Positions 34,837 through 45,500 of a DNA stretch of 64,000 bases are shown here, piece after piece. The stretch is from JBCAXA01 sp038749025 (GTDB lineage Bacteria; Pseudomonadota; Gammaproteobacteria; Steroidobacterales; Woeseiaceae). Under the pieces are notes generated by a model. It saw nothing but the letters and a program-made list of their open reading frames with translations, did no database searches and was not told where the DNA came from. Numbering within the stretch: the first letter of the stretch is position 1; every line of letters begins with the position of its first letter. The DNA lies in assembly GCA_038749025.1 (NCBI GenBank), contig JBCDIL010000006.1, positions 62,001-126,000 on the forward strand, written 5' to 3'. The translations under genes and the position numbers were made by a program.

Positions 34837-36180
34837 TTACGGGGATTTTGCGGTCTCTACTGGTGACTGAACGTCAATCTCATCACCGACGTCGCACAAG
34901 CGGCTTGACGGAAACAAGCAGCTAAACGTGGAGCCCTGCCCTAGCCGACTCTCAATATGCAATTCTGCGTCGTGACGGTTCAGTGCGTGTTTCACAATCG
35001 CGAGACCCAGTCCGATTCCCCCGGCATGTCGACTTCGACCACGGTCGGCGCGAAAAAATCGCTCGGTTAGCCGCGGAATATCCGCTTCGGCGATTCCCTC
35101 ACCGGTATCGACTACGGAAAACTCGGCACCGCCGTCCTCCGACGAGCGCCACAGCAACGTGACTTTGCCTTCTGACGGCGTGTAGCGAAGCGCGTTCTGG
35201 AACAGGTTTGACACCACCGACTCAAGGACCGACTGGTTACCACGAATGGCTTTCGGTGTCTCGATCCGCAGTTCAACCTCGGGGTGCAACAAACTGCTCG
35301 GCGCGCTGTCGGCCGCTTGCCGAACAATCTCAGCGAAATCGATACACTGCTCATCGGCGAGCAACGAATCCGACTCTAGCCGCGACAGTTTCAGAAGATC
35401 GGTAATGATCGCGAGCATCCGCCCGGCTTGTGAGCGCATTTCGCCGACCGGTCGCAACCACGCCTCCGGCAATTCCGGCTCCTCGGCCATGGCGTCCAAG
35501 TAGCCAGCAATGACCGTCAGTGGCGTCCGTAATTCATGCGACGCATTCGCAACGAAGTCCCGCCGCATCCGCGCAAGCTGTGTCTGCTCGGTGATATCGC
35601 GTACCAGCAACATCCAGTCGTCGCCGCCGTACGGAACCATACGCATCGACAAGAACGATCCCTCGAGTACCGGCGACGGTAGAACCAATGTTTGCGCCGA
35701 ATCGCGGGCGTTCAAGTAAGCGATAAATTCTGGGTGCCGGACTAGATTATCGATACGTTGGCCGCGGTCGCGCTTCGCTTTGAGGCCAAGATTGCGCCGC
35801 GCTGCACGGTTGTATCGCAAGATCTCGAACGCGTTATTAAGCGATACGACGCCGTCCGGCATCGCATTGGTCGAATTGCGCACTTCTTTGAGCAGTGAGC
35901 GATACGCTTTTTTCGATTTACGCAAGCGTTGATGTGCATGATCGATGCGCGCGAGTGTACGAGCCCAAACACCGGTCCCGTCGGGCACGGTGACGGTTTT
36001 CGCCCGCGGCAAACCGAGCTCACGCTCGAGCCGGATCAGGTGAAACAAGTGGAACCACAGTGAAATCATCGCGGCCACGAAAAGACCGGCGAACAAATGC
36101 TCAAAGTACAGCCCGACCATCGCACCGAGCAGCAACATGGCGCCCAGTCGACCTAGCGCAAACAACCAGGTCGGGGTCAT
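34837..36180 (-). CDS. phoR: Phosphate regulon sensor histidine kinase
   Basis: Membrane-bound kinase that phosphorylates PhoB on phosphate limitation. Domains in order: two N-terminal membrane helices (residues about 5-50), a DUF3329/PAS region (about 95-200), HisKA with FVANASHELRTPLTVIAGYLD (His215) and the HATPase domain with NLFQNALRYTPSEG, DTGEGI and GGIGLGLAIVKH. The length is 447 residues (E. coli 431). Six bp after phoB on the same strand, so the pair is co-transcribed. Confidence 0.97.
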   Translation of the reverse strand: MTPTWLFALGRLGAMLLLGAMVGLYFEHLFAGLFVAAMISLWFHLFHLIRLERELGLPRAKTVTVPDGTGVWARTLARIDHAHQRLRKSKKAYRSLLKEVRNSTNAMPDGVVSLNNAFEILRYNRAARRNLGLKAKRDRGQRIDNLVRHPEFIAYLNARDSAQTLVLPSPVLEGSFLSMRMVPYGGDDWMLLVRDITEQTQLARMRRDFVANASHELRTPLTVIAGYLDAMAEEPELPEAWLRPVGEMRSQAGRMLAIITDLLKLSRLESDSLLADEQCIDFAEIVRQAADSAPSSLLHPEVELRIETPKAIRGNQSVLESVVSNLFQNALRYTPSEGKVTLLWRSSEDGGAEFSVVDTGEGIAEADIPRLTERFFRADRGRSRHAGGIGLGLAIVKHALNRHDAELHIESRLGQGSTFSCLFPSSRLCDVGDEIDVQSPVETAKSP

Positions 36181-36186
36181 GAGGAT

Positions 36187-36879
36187 CTAACCGCGCCGGT
36201 TGGACATGCGATAACCCGCCCCGCGAACGGTTTGAATAAGCGAGTCGAGTTGAAACGTCTCAAGCGCTTTTCGAAGTCGCCGGATATGCACATCAACCGT
36301 GCGTTCTTCGACATAGACATTGGCGCCCCAGACCCGATCGAGTAGCTGAGAGCGGCTGTAGACGCGCTCTGGGTGAGACATTAAGAACTTCAGCAGACGA
36401 TACTCGGTTGGCCCGAGCGGGATGTCGTTGCCGTCGGCCGATACCCGGTGACTGCTGGGGTCTAGCGAAATCCCGCCGAGTTCGATAACAGAGTCAGTTC
36501 GGCTCGAGGTTCGTCTCAGCACCGCCTCGATTCGTGCGACCAACTCGCGCGCCGCAAACGGCTTGATGATGTAGTCATCCGCACCGCTTTCGAGTCCAGT
36601 GACTTTATCGACTTCAGTGGCGCGCGCTGTCAGCATGATGACAGCCATTTCGGCGTAGCGGTCGTCGCGCTTAAGGTAGCGCGTAAACTCAAGGCCGCTC
36701 ATATCCGGCAACATCCAATCGACCAATGCAAGGTCGACGCTTGTATTCGCGAGTGCGGCCCGCGCCTCGGCACAATCGCCTGACTCCACCAGCTCGTAAC
36801 CGGCTCGCTGCAGATGGAACACGATCATGGAGCGAACCGCCGGTTCGTCTTCCAGCACAAGTATTCTCTTGCCTGACAC
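36187..36879 (-). CDS. phoB: Phosphate regulon response regulator PhoB
   Basis: OmpR-family activator that binds tandem 11 bp half-sites of Pho boxes. I start at GTG 36879 (230 residues; E. coli 229), giving SGKRILVLEDEPAVRSMI; upstream frame runs into tsaB. The receiver domain has acidic Glu10/Asp11, the phosphoacceptor Asp54 in ALVDWMLPD and the LTARAT switch; the C-terminal winged helix has RVYSRSQLLDRVWGANVYVEERTVDVHIRRLRKAL, in two stretches, with the recognition helix. Followed by phoR. Confidence 0.97.
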   Translation of the reverse strand: MSGKRILVLEDEPAVRSMIVFHLQRAGYELVESGDCAEARAALANTSVDLALVDWMLPDMSGLEFTRYLKRDDRYAEMAVIMLTARATEVDKVTGLESGADDYIIKPFAARELVARIEAVLRRTSSRTDSVIELGGISLDPSSHRVSADGNDIPLGPTEYRLLKFLMSHPERVYSRSQLLDRVWGANVYVEERTVDVHIRRLRKALETFQLDSLIQTVRGAGYRMSNRRG

Positions 36880-36934
36880 GTCGCAATCCGATGCAATGAG
36901 GAAAAGGACGGCGGGTATTAAAGCAGGCTTGGTC

Positions 36935-37588
36935 CTATCTGACCACCGAGTCACGAAGATAGCGGGCGCCGGCATTCTCGGCAGATACGGTATCGCCGCG
37001 AGCGACGGCCGCACGGGCTAGCACCAGCACATCGATTGCTTGCGGCCAACACGCGACGATCGACGCTTCGTCAATGCGTGCGCTCAATGCCGGCAAGCGC
37101 TGCCAGGCGTCACCGGCTAACGCCACATCCGCAGCGATCGTTAAATCGGTGGGTGCGATAAGCCTATCGGGCGTCTCTTCAACGGCTAGTCCATCGTCTC
37201 CGCGCCGGTAACGCCCAACGTATAACTCGCCCATCCGCGCATCCTGTGCGACCAGTGCCTGATCGCGGTCAGATACCGTGAACGCCCGCTGCGCGACAGC
37301 TGCCAATGACGAAATCGGCACCAGAGGCTTGTCCAAAGCAAACCCAAGGCCCTGGGCAACTGACACGCCGAGCCTAACGCCGGTGAAACTGCCTGGACCG
37401 CTGCCGATCGCAATCGCTGTCAGTTCACCAGGGCGGAGTTCGAGCTCGGCCAGTAACGCATCGATCATGCCTATGACTGCGCGGCTCGCCATTTGTCCGT
37501 CCTCACGGTGGGCTGCCCGGGTCGCGTCGCCGTGACTTACAGCGACGCTGCAGGCTGGCGACGATGTGTCGATTGCCAGAAGGTTCAT
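36935..37588 (-). CDS. tsaB: tRNA t6A37 synthesis protein TsaB
   Basis: Scaffold partner of TsaD/TsaE in making N6-threonylcarbamoyladenosine at tRNA position 37. An ASKHA-fold protein of 217 residues starting LLAIDTSSPACSVAV and with LTAIAIGSGPGSFTGVRLGVSVAQGLGFAL. The ATG overlaps the yoaA stop by 4 bp; phoB follows 55 bp downstream. In gammaproteobacteria tsaB is commonly next to a DinG-family helicase, as here. Confidence 0.95.
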   Translation of the reverse strand: MNLLAIDTSSPACSVAVSHGDATRAAHREDGQMASRAVIGMIDALLAELELRPGELTAIAIGSGPGSFTGVRLGVSVAQGLGFALDKPLVPISSLAAVAQRAFTVSDRDQALVAQDARMGELYVGRYRRGDDGLAVEETPDRLIAPTDLTIAADVALAGDAWQRLPALSARIDEASIVACWPQAIDVLVLARAAVARGDTVSAENAGARYLRDSVVR

Positions 37589-39510
37589 GCCGGTAGCCGC
37601 TCCGAATCGAGCTCGCGATAAAAACTGCGCACTGCCGCCACGGTATTGGCGACCGGCATCGGCGACAACGCACTTAAAAACACTTTGCCGTAGCTTTTTT
37701 CGGTTAACCGCGGATCACACAAGGCCACGACTCCATAATCACTGGCGTCACGGAGCAGCCGCCCAACGCCCTGCTTGAGGGCGAGCACCGCTTGCGGCAA
37801 TTGGTGCTCGGCAAACGCGTTTTCGCCGCGCCGCCGGTGATGCTCGATCCGCGCCTGCAACAGCGGATCGGCCGGCGATGCAAACGGCAGTTTGTCGATA
37901 ACGACAAGGCTGAGCGCCTTGCCGGGAACATCGACACCTTCCCAAAACGTACTCGTCGCGAGCAACACCGCGTTTCCGGCACGACGAAACTGCCGCAGCA
38001 AGGCATCTCGCGGTAACGTACCCTGAACTAAAATGGGCCGCCCAGCGACGCTGTTCGCGTTGTGCTTCAGCCAGGCGGCAGCCGCATTCAATGCTCTGTA
38101 GCTGGTGAAAAGGAAGAAAGCACCGCCAGATGTCAATTTCAGGAGCGGCGTCGTGTGCACCATCACCGCCTCGGGATGGTCCTTGCTGGACGGTGCTGGC
38201 AAGCCGCCGGGAAGGAATATCAGTGACCGCTCCGCTAAGGGGTAAGGACTCTCCAGCTTGACGGAACGAGCGTCGTTCAGTCCCAAGCGCTGCGCGAAGT
38301 GCGAAAAGTCTTCGTTGACGGCCAATGTCGCTGACGTAAATACCCAGCTTGCACCGCGCGCCGTGATCATTGCCGCCGTGATATCCGCGGTATCGAGGGG
38401 CGTCACATGTAAGCGAATGCCGCGCGGCCCAACATCAACCCAACGCAGTCCTTCGTAGCCCTCGACGTCGCCGAACCGGCCAATATCAGTAACCCGCTCG
38501 GCGAGGCGTTGGACGGCGTTCGCCAGTACCGCCGACTCACCGGCATACGGCTCCAAACAGGCGATTAGGTCGCGCAACGCAGCCAGTAGCTGGTCGAGCG
38601 CCGGTCGCAAGGCGGCCTCGTGCACCGCGAATTCGTAACGGCCGCGTTCGTGCGGCGCCGCGGTCCGCAATTGCATCAAGGCCGTCGATGCCGCCGCTGT
38701 CGCGGTCGCCAGCGGCGGCCCGCCTAGCGCTATGGCATCGACAGCCGCCTCGTCGACCATGGCGGCCAACGCCACGGTACTGACGGTCGTACCGAGAAAC
38801 TGGCCCGCGATGTCCGGTAGCTGGTGCGCCTCGTCGACGACGAATGCTTCAGCACCGGGGAGAAATTGATCAAACCCCGCTTCTTTCATCGCGAGATCCG
38901 CTAGCAATAAGTGATGGTTGACAACAACCATGTCGGCGGCCTGCGCCTCCCGCCGGGCGCGCGTCACGAAACACCGGTCGTAGAATTCGCACTTCTGACC
39001 GAGGCAGTTATCGAGTGTCGACGTCACCCATGACCAAACCGGCGAATCCTCAGCGACAGCGTCAACTTCGGCACGATCGCCACTGTCGGTCGCTTTTGAC
39101 CATTCGCGAATCGTCGCCAATTCTTTGCCATAGCGACGGGCGGTATCACGCTGGCTGGCGCTGGCTAGACGCTCCATGCACAAGTAATTCCCGCGGCCCT
39201 TTAACAAGGCGACATCAATCGGCTGTCCCATCGCCTTTGCGAGGGTCGGCAAGTCGCGATGAAACAACTGGTCTTGGAGTGCGCGGGTACCGGTCGACAC
39301 GATCGCCCGCTTGCCGCTGGTGAGTAGCGGCGCGAGGTAAGCAAAGGTTTTACCGGTGCCGGTGCCCGCTTCGATCAACAACGTCTCCGTCTGATCGAGC
39401 ACAGACTCGACGGTTTCAGCCATTAGCAACTGCTGATCACGCGGGTTGAAGCCGGTCAGTACCTGCTGCAGGGGGCTATCCGGACCCAGAATCTCGCGCG
39501 CATCGACCAT
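37585..39510 (-). CDS. yoaA: DinG/YoaA-family iron-sulfur ATP-dependent helicase
   Basis: Superfamily 2 XPD-like 5'-3' DNA helicase. In E. coli YoaA acts with HolC at damaged forks. The protein (641 residues from ATG 39510) has Walker A EAGTGTGKTFAYL, a four-cysteine Fe-S cluster region (NYLCMERL, then NCLGQKCEFYDRC), the DEAH box VVDEAHQLPD, and C-terminal helicase motifs including QGVGRLLRDASDYG. No Shine-Dalgarno precedes ATG 39510; GTG 39528 and ATG 39522 are other options. tsaB follows with a 4 bp overlap. Confidence 0.93.
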   Translation of the reverse strand: MVDAREILGPDSPLQQVLTGFNPRDQQLLMAETVESVLDQTETLLIEAGTGTGKTFAYLAPLLTSGKRAIVSTGTRALQDQLFHRDLPTLAKAMGQPIDVALLKGRGNYLCMERLASASQRDTARRYGKELATIREWSKATDSGDRAEVDAVAEDSPVWSWVTSTLDNCLGQKCEFYDRCFVTRARREAQAADMVVVNHHLLLADLAMKEAGFDQFLPGAEAFVVDEAHQLPDIAGQFLGTTVSTVALAAMVDEAAVDAIALGGPPLATATAAASTALMQLRTAAPHERGRYEFAVHEAALRPALDQLLAALRDLIACLEPYAGESAVLANAVQRLAERVTDIGRFGDVEGYEGLRWVDVGPRGIRLHVTPLDTADITAAMITARGASWVFTSATLAVNEDFSHFAQRLGLNDARSVKLESPYPLAERSLIFLPGGLPAPSSKDHPEAVMVHTTPLLKLTSGGAFFLFTSYRALNAAAAWLKHNANSVAGRPILVQGTLPRDALLRQFRRAGNAVLLATSTFWEGVDVPGKALSLVVIDKLPFASPADPLLQARIEHHRRRGENAFAEHQLPQAVLALKQGVGRLLRDASDYGVVALCDPRLTEKSYGKVFLSALSPMPVANTVAAVRSFYRELDSERLPA

Positions 39511-39517
39511 CAGCAAA

Positions 39518-39547
39518 ATCATACGCACACGGCGCTATGGCGCACAA
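39518..39547 (-). promoter_or_regulatory. Candidate promoter giving a leaderless yoaA transcript
   Basis: TTGTGC (39547-39542) and TATGAT (39523-39518) with an 18 bp spacer on the minus strand. The -10 ends 7 bp before ATG 39510, so transcription would start at or next to the start codon. No ribosome site is present. Confidence 0.4.
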
Positions 39548-39573
39548 CGCGATTCTGCTGTGAAGCGAGACTT

Positions 39574-42500
39574 TTAGCGCTCCGTTATTCCCGCTAGCCG
39601 CTTCAGCGTCTCTTGGTCAGCCTTCAGCACGAACCGCAGGTAAGGACCCGCCACCGTGTAATTGCCGAGGCTAAAGTCGGGATCATCAAAGCCAACCACG
39701 TTGTAGCCGAGCGTCAAGCGAGTGTTGTCGGCCACGGTAAAGCCGACACTGACCCCTGCCGAGTAATCGCTGACATCGCTGCGCCAGGACCGATAGATAT
39801 CGCCGTGAAGACCGATATCCCACCGCGGCGTCACCGAGCGACGCCATTCGGCACCGGTGAGCGTTGTCAGCCCGTCCTGCGAGAGGCCGTCGTATTCACC
39901 GCGAACAAACTTAACACCGACGTTCATGTTGACTTCGTCGCGGGCCGATAAACGCCAATTGGCGGCGAAGTTGTTGACGATACGCCAACTCTCCAACGCT
40001 CCCATCGCGCTAACCTGCTCGTCGACGATAACATCGCTGCGGTTAAGAAACGCCAGGCGTTGATTGGCCATTCGATACGCCCACCCAATGCGCAGGTTGG
40101 CACGCGTCGACGACGCGTTCAGCGGCAAGGTTTGCTCGAACCACTCAAGTGCCGCCGATAGACCGTGACCCGCGACCGTTTGCCGGTACAAGCCACCGAT
40201 AACGTTCAGCGCTTCGGATGTATCAGCGTTGCGGTGCTCGGCGCGCACGTTCGCCGTCCAGTCGGTTCCGGCGTAGGCGCTGCCGATGTGGGCGGCGAAA
40301 AAGTCTTCACTCTGTGAACCCGACACAAACTCGCGCTCCGAGTCGAAGACGATCGCTGTCGGGTCTTGCAGCGTGTTGCTTTGATCGACGCCGACATCGA
40401 CGGTCCATTTTTCTGCGATTTGCCAACCTTGGACAGCACCGACGGTGGCGAACAAGCGCGGCCCGAACTCACCGACCTCTTGCGTTAACGTGGAGTCGAA
40501 GCGCGTCCGTTGCCACGGCTGAGCGCGCAGACCAACGCGGGTCATGTCGCTCGCGAGCGCATCGCCATCCGCGATCTCATGCTCAACAAACGCAGTCGCG
40601 GTCCGGCCGAGCGCAACGTCGAGGCCGGCAAGAACACGGCCGGGGTAATCCGCAACGGCATCGTTATCGTTTAGCGGTGCCTCCGCGGTTAAGCGCAGCG
40701 ATGTACGATTGTCGAGGATCGACTGGGCTAGCGACAGGCGTCCCAGTGTCGATTCGCGGGACTCGCCAGTCGCGGTCTCATCGCTGGCGTGAACGATACC
40801 GATGTCCGCACTAAACTGGCCGAGCGTGGCATTAACGGTGACGTTGGCCAGGTCGCGGACCAGCGCCGTGTCGAGGTTTTCTTGGCGAACGACCTCGGCC
40901 AGAACTTGCACGCTCTCGCTTACCCGAACGCGGCCGTTGATACCCGATTTCTCAAGGCCTATTTCGCTGACGTTCTGTTGTCCAAGACCAAACTCTGGCT
41001 CAACTCGGGCGTGGTAAGCCTCAATGTCGGCGCGACCGGTGCGGTGCTCGACTTCGACGCGGTAGCCGTGCCCGCGCCGCTCGGACGGCGTGTCGTTGCT
41101 GGTTGAGTCCGCGTACTCAGCGCGAACTGTCGTTGCCGGGGTTGCTTGCCAGGTGAGATCGGCGGCCAATAAGTCGCCATCGCCGTTTTGCTGTGCCTCA
41201 CGGATCACGGTAGCGCCGACCTCAAGCGATGCATCGCTGGTCCGTAAGGCGACCCGTCCACCGCTCGTGACTTCACCGTCACCGCCGTTGGTCTCGTAAT
41301 TCACGACGATAAATTGTGGATTGAACGCATCATCACGACTCGCGATCGGCCGTTTGAACAGCAAGGTGCCACGCGCGTAGTCGATACTGTAGTCAACGAA
41401 GCGTGTCAGCGTGGTACTCGTGACCACTTCCGACGCATCGAAGCGATCGCGCACCTCGATCGAAACCACTTCGCTATTTAAGAGGACGTTGGTATTCGAC
41501 AGCTGATACAGACCGGATGTCCCGTTACCGCGCAGCTCATCACGACTAAAGCGCTGGGCTGTGTCGGCACCAAAGGCGGTGAGTTGCAGATGGGTGCCGT
41601 TGTAGCTCACTTTTGAGCCATTGAATTGGCGCTCGTAGCGCGCCAAATCGGTAACGGCTAAGCCGGTCGCGTAATCGCCGAACAACAGCGCGAGCTGCTC
41701 GCGCTCAAGCTTCAGATAGAGCTTACGCTGACTCGCAGCTTCGAAGCGCGACTCGGTGCCGTCAGCATACAGGGTATAGAACGCATTCGGGTCGATCACA
41801 TTCTCAAATTGGTTGAAATTCTCGGCAGCACCGCGCGTGTCGTACGCGACGGTCAATAAGGCATCGCCGCGGATGCGACCCTTCGCAAAAAATGCGACCC
41901 GACCATCTTCCACGTAGTCCGGTTCCAATCCCGCCGCCTCTGCCGCTTGCATGTTGTCGCTAACGCGGTTGTAAGCGGCTGTTCCCTCGGCGAGAGCAAC
42001 CAAGATCCAGTCGCGCGGTTCGGGGGTCAGCCAGACGCGAATCTCTTGCTCGCGCTGATTCTCGTAGGCGAGCCTAACAACCACCTCACCAGCAACCGTC
42101 GTCGGCTCTAGTTCGATTCGTGCTATTCCGTCGGGCTCGATCCGGTAGAGCGGTTCGCGCTCGCCGATAGCAACCAAGTTGTTCTCACGCGAGGTTCGTA
42201 CTTCCCACCACGATCGGTACGGTGCATCGACTTGGAAGCGTCCTACGGAGCCAGTACGGGCGAGCTCGCCATCACCATCGAACAAGCGAATTGCAATGAC
42301 CGGGCGCTGCTGGCCATCGGCGACCAAGTACGATGCCTCTGGGACCCACTCGCCGCGTAGCGGCCCACCCGCGAAATGGACGGTGCGCTCGAGGCTATCG
42401 ATCACGTCGCCGTCAGCATTGCGGACGGTCGCGGTCAGGGTGTTACGACCTTCATCAAGGCGTACGGCACGCCACGTAGACAACGCAACACCGCTTAGGC

Positions 42501-45500
42501 GGCCGACACTTTTGCCGTCGAAGCTAAGCTCCGGTACGCGGGTGCCGTTGACCGACAACGTCACGGTGTCGGTGGGTCCGTGCTGGACCGCCACGCGAAT
42601 ACTCGGGATCGCCGGCCGAAAATCGCTGATCGGCTGCACCCAATCGATGCCGGGCGAGAGCGAGTCGGCCGTCGGCAACGGGGTCTTCTGCGCCGCCAAG
42701 ATCGCCTCGACACTGGCCGGGCCGGCGACGTTGCGGGTACCCGAGCCGGCGGGACCTGGAATCGCGCCGCGGGTCTGTACCGCTTCGGGCGCACTGCGTT
42801 CAATTCGAGTCGCTAGTGCCGCCTGCCGGGCCGGTCGTGAGCCGGTCATCACCAATTCGACGCGTCGGTTTTGGCGTCGTCCAGACGCCTCATCGTTGCT
42901 GGCAACTGGCCGATCCGGACCGAGACCGCGAACGACGATACGCTCTGCGTCAATCGGCAACGCCGCGGCCAGGTAATCGACAACCGCCTGTGCGCGGGCT
43001 TGTGACAACGCGTAGTTGTCGGCGAACACCTCGCGATTTCGTGCCGCAATCGGCACGTTGTCACTATGGCCCGTCGCGTTCACCTCGATCTCGCGCACGC
43101 CACGCCAACTAGCGATAACGGTATCGAGCTCTGCACGATCGCTGGGCGCTAACTCAGCCGACAACACACCAAACTTAAGACTCAGTACGTAGTCCGCAGA
43201 CGCATTCGCCGCAGCGGTACGTTGCATGACGGTGGTCACAGCCGGGGTACGTTTACCGTTCTCGGCGGGCGTATCGAAACTGGCGACGGTACGTGTTTCG
43301 AGCTCGCCCTCCGTTGTTGGCGCTGCACGTGCGGAGAAGGCGAGTGTTTCCTCCCACACGCCATTGCGTTCACCAAGACGGAACACAACAGCACGGCCGC
43401 TCGCTTTGGCGTTAACGCTAGCGCCACTCAGCAGCGATGCACTGCCGTTCAAGAAACGTACGCCATCGGGGAGAACGCTAGTGACAGTGAGGTTCTCGAC
43501 CGGGAAGTCACCAACGCCGGTTAGCCTGACGCGATAGTCGATCAGCTCAGCGCTTTTACCGGGAACATTCTCCAGCTCGATGTCAACGCGGCCAACATTG
43601 GCCGGCTTACGACGCAGGAAGAAATCGGCCCGGTGAATCGCGCCACCGCGGGCATCGATAAACATCGACCGTGCGGAACCAGCACGCCGCGCGTCAACGA
43701 GACAAGGCTCAAGATTGAGGTAGTCCGGCACGGTCGCGTCATCGACTTGTACCGCGTGCAGTCCCACCGCAACGCCTTCGAAATGAAAGCGGCCGCTCTC
43801 ATCGGTTACGGCGTAGCGACCATCTTCCATGTACAAGCGAATGCCTGCGACGCCGTCCGATTCGTCAAACGTTCGCTCGCTGCAATCGCTCTCCAACACG
43901 CGTCCGATGATCGTTGCTCTATCACGAAACAAATCATCTCGCAGCCGTACCGCAGCGGTCGCCTCGTTCGATACGATCCCACGATCGGTCGTGGCGGTTG
44001 CTGCGTTGACCAATTGCTCACCCCGTGCACCACCGGTCACCTCGACGAGATAACTGATCTCGACAGATTCATTCGGTCCAAGTGTGCCGAGATCGACGGT
44101 GAAACCGCTGTCGGTGCGTTCGGCAGCGTCGACCACAAGACCATCGATAGTTACGGTGTCGTCGACCAAGATCAAGCCCGGTGGCAATGCGTCAGCTAAC
44201 GTTACATTCAACGCCGGCGATACATCGGACGTATTCTCAAGCGACAGACGATACGGAATGAAATCACCGGGCGCCGCCGTTTGTGTCGTTGTGTTTTTGG
44301 TCAGGAATAAACCGCCCGATGTGGGATCGACCGGCACATCGAACCGGAACGGTTCACCAACTAGCAATTCGAAGTCGCGCGCAAAGGAGGCATCACCGAT
44401 AACAAACGGTCCGCCGGGTAAGGCAGCGAGCTCGCTCGGAGCGACATTCGACGGCGCTAGGAAATTCGCTGGCGGTTCAATAACCAGCCGATAACGCCCG
44501 GCCGGAACCGTCGGAAAAATAAACCCGGCTTCAGGAACGGCATACACCAAACCGGACGCATCGGTAACGCTATCGCCACTGCGGACCGTCGCCGGGAATG
44601 CGCTGACCCCGTCGTTACCGAAAACGGTGGCCGGTAAACCGGTAGCGGCGTCGACGAGCGTGATCGTGACATCACCCACCGGTAGGCCACTGAAAGCATC
44701 GAAAACGCTGTTGAAGGCGTTGGTCGACGCCAGCGCAGCGACTGCGTCATCCGCATCGACAGCGTCCACGTAGTCGAGTTGTAATTGATCGGCAGATGGC
44801 GCACTGAGTACGCAGTCGCCGCTCGCCGCGGCATTGTCGACCAATTGCACATAGCCGACAAACTCGCCGCTGTCGGTCGACGTTTCGACGAGCCGGATCT
44901 GTTCGCTATCGGTGCTGCTCGCAACGGTAACGACAACGGTATCGCGCGTGGCTGGATCGAGGTTTTGATCGAGATCGATAACGCGAACAAACGCTGGCTC
45001 GCCAACAGCGAACAACGTTGTGGTCGCGAGACTCACCGGCGAGTCCGCGGGAATCGCAGCGCCACCCGGCGCCGATGGTGCGGGCAACGCAACTTCCGCA
45101 CCGCCGGTTAGACACGCCGTCGTGCCGAGTAACGTGGCCGAGTTGGCATCGGGAAGCGCCCGAATAAACGCAGCCTCTGCCGGTGTCCGGCCGATCGCGA
45201 CAACCGTCTGGACGGCATTGGTAGCTACCTGGCGGGGGCTACCGATTTCCGTCTGATAATCGACGGTTGCTGTGTTGATGATCGGTGTGCCCGGTGCCGT
45301 TTGTGACCAGGCTGCGCTGGCTGACAACGACAGCAGGCAGACGAGAACGGCACGCGATAGCGCCGACCATAAACGCGATGAGGGGGAGCGGTGCTCCCCC
45401 CCTCGCTGCGTATACGCTGACGTCCAAGCAGGCCCGGACGAGCGCGCGGCGGATCGCTTGCGGCGACGGCCGCTGCGCCAACGCGCAGCCCAGCCCTCAC

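Noticed and set aside
40218..44199. Several 100-265 codon open frames on the plus strand opposite the giant DUF11/OmpA gene
   Set aside because: They mirror the codon pattern of the long minus-strand frame, are Arg/Ser-rich and lack signals; the giant frame is continuous and has clear domains.
45380..45404. Rho-independent terminator ahead of the giant gene
   Set aside because: The stem is strong, but no U-run follows on the minus strand, so it was kept as a coding-region hairpin only.
45239..45481. Alternative short frame with ATG within the 5' region of the giant gene
   Set aside because: It is out of frame with the signal-peptide core of the giant protein and ends without domain content; not needed to explain the region.
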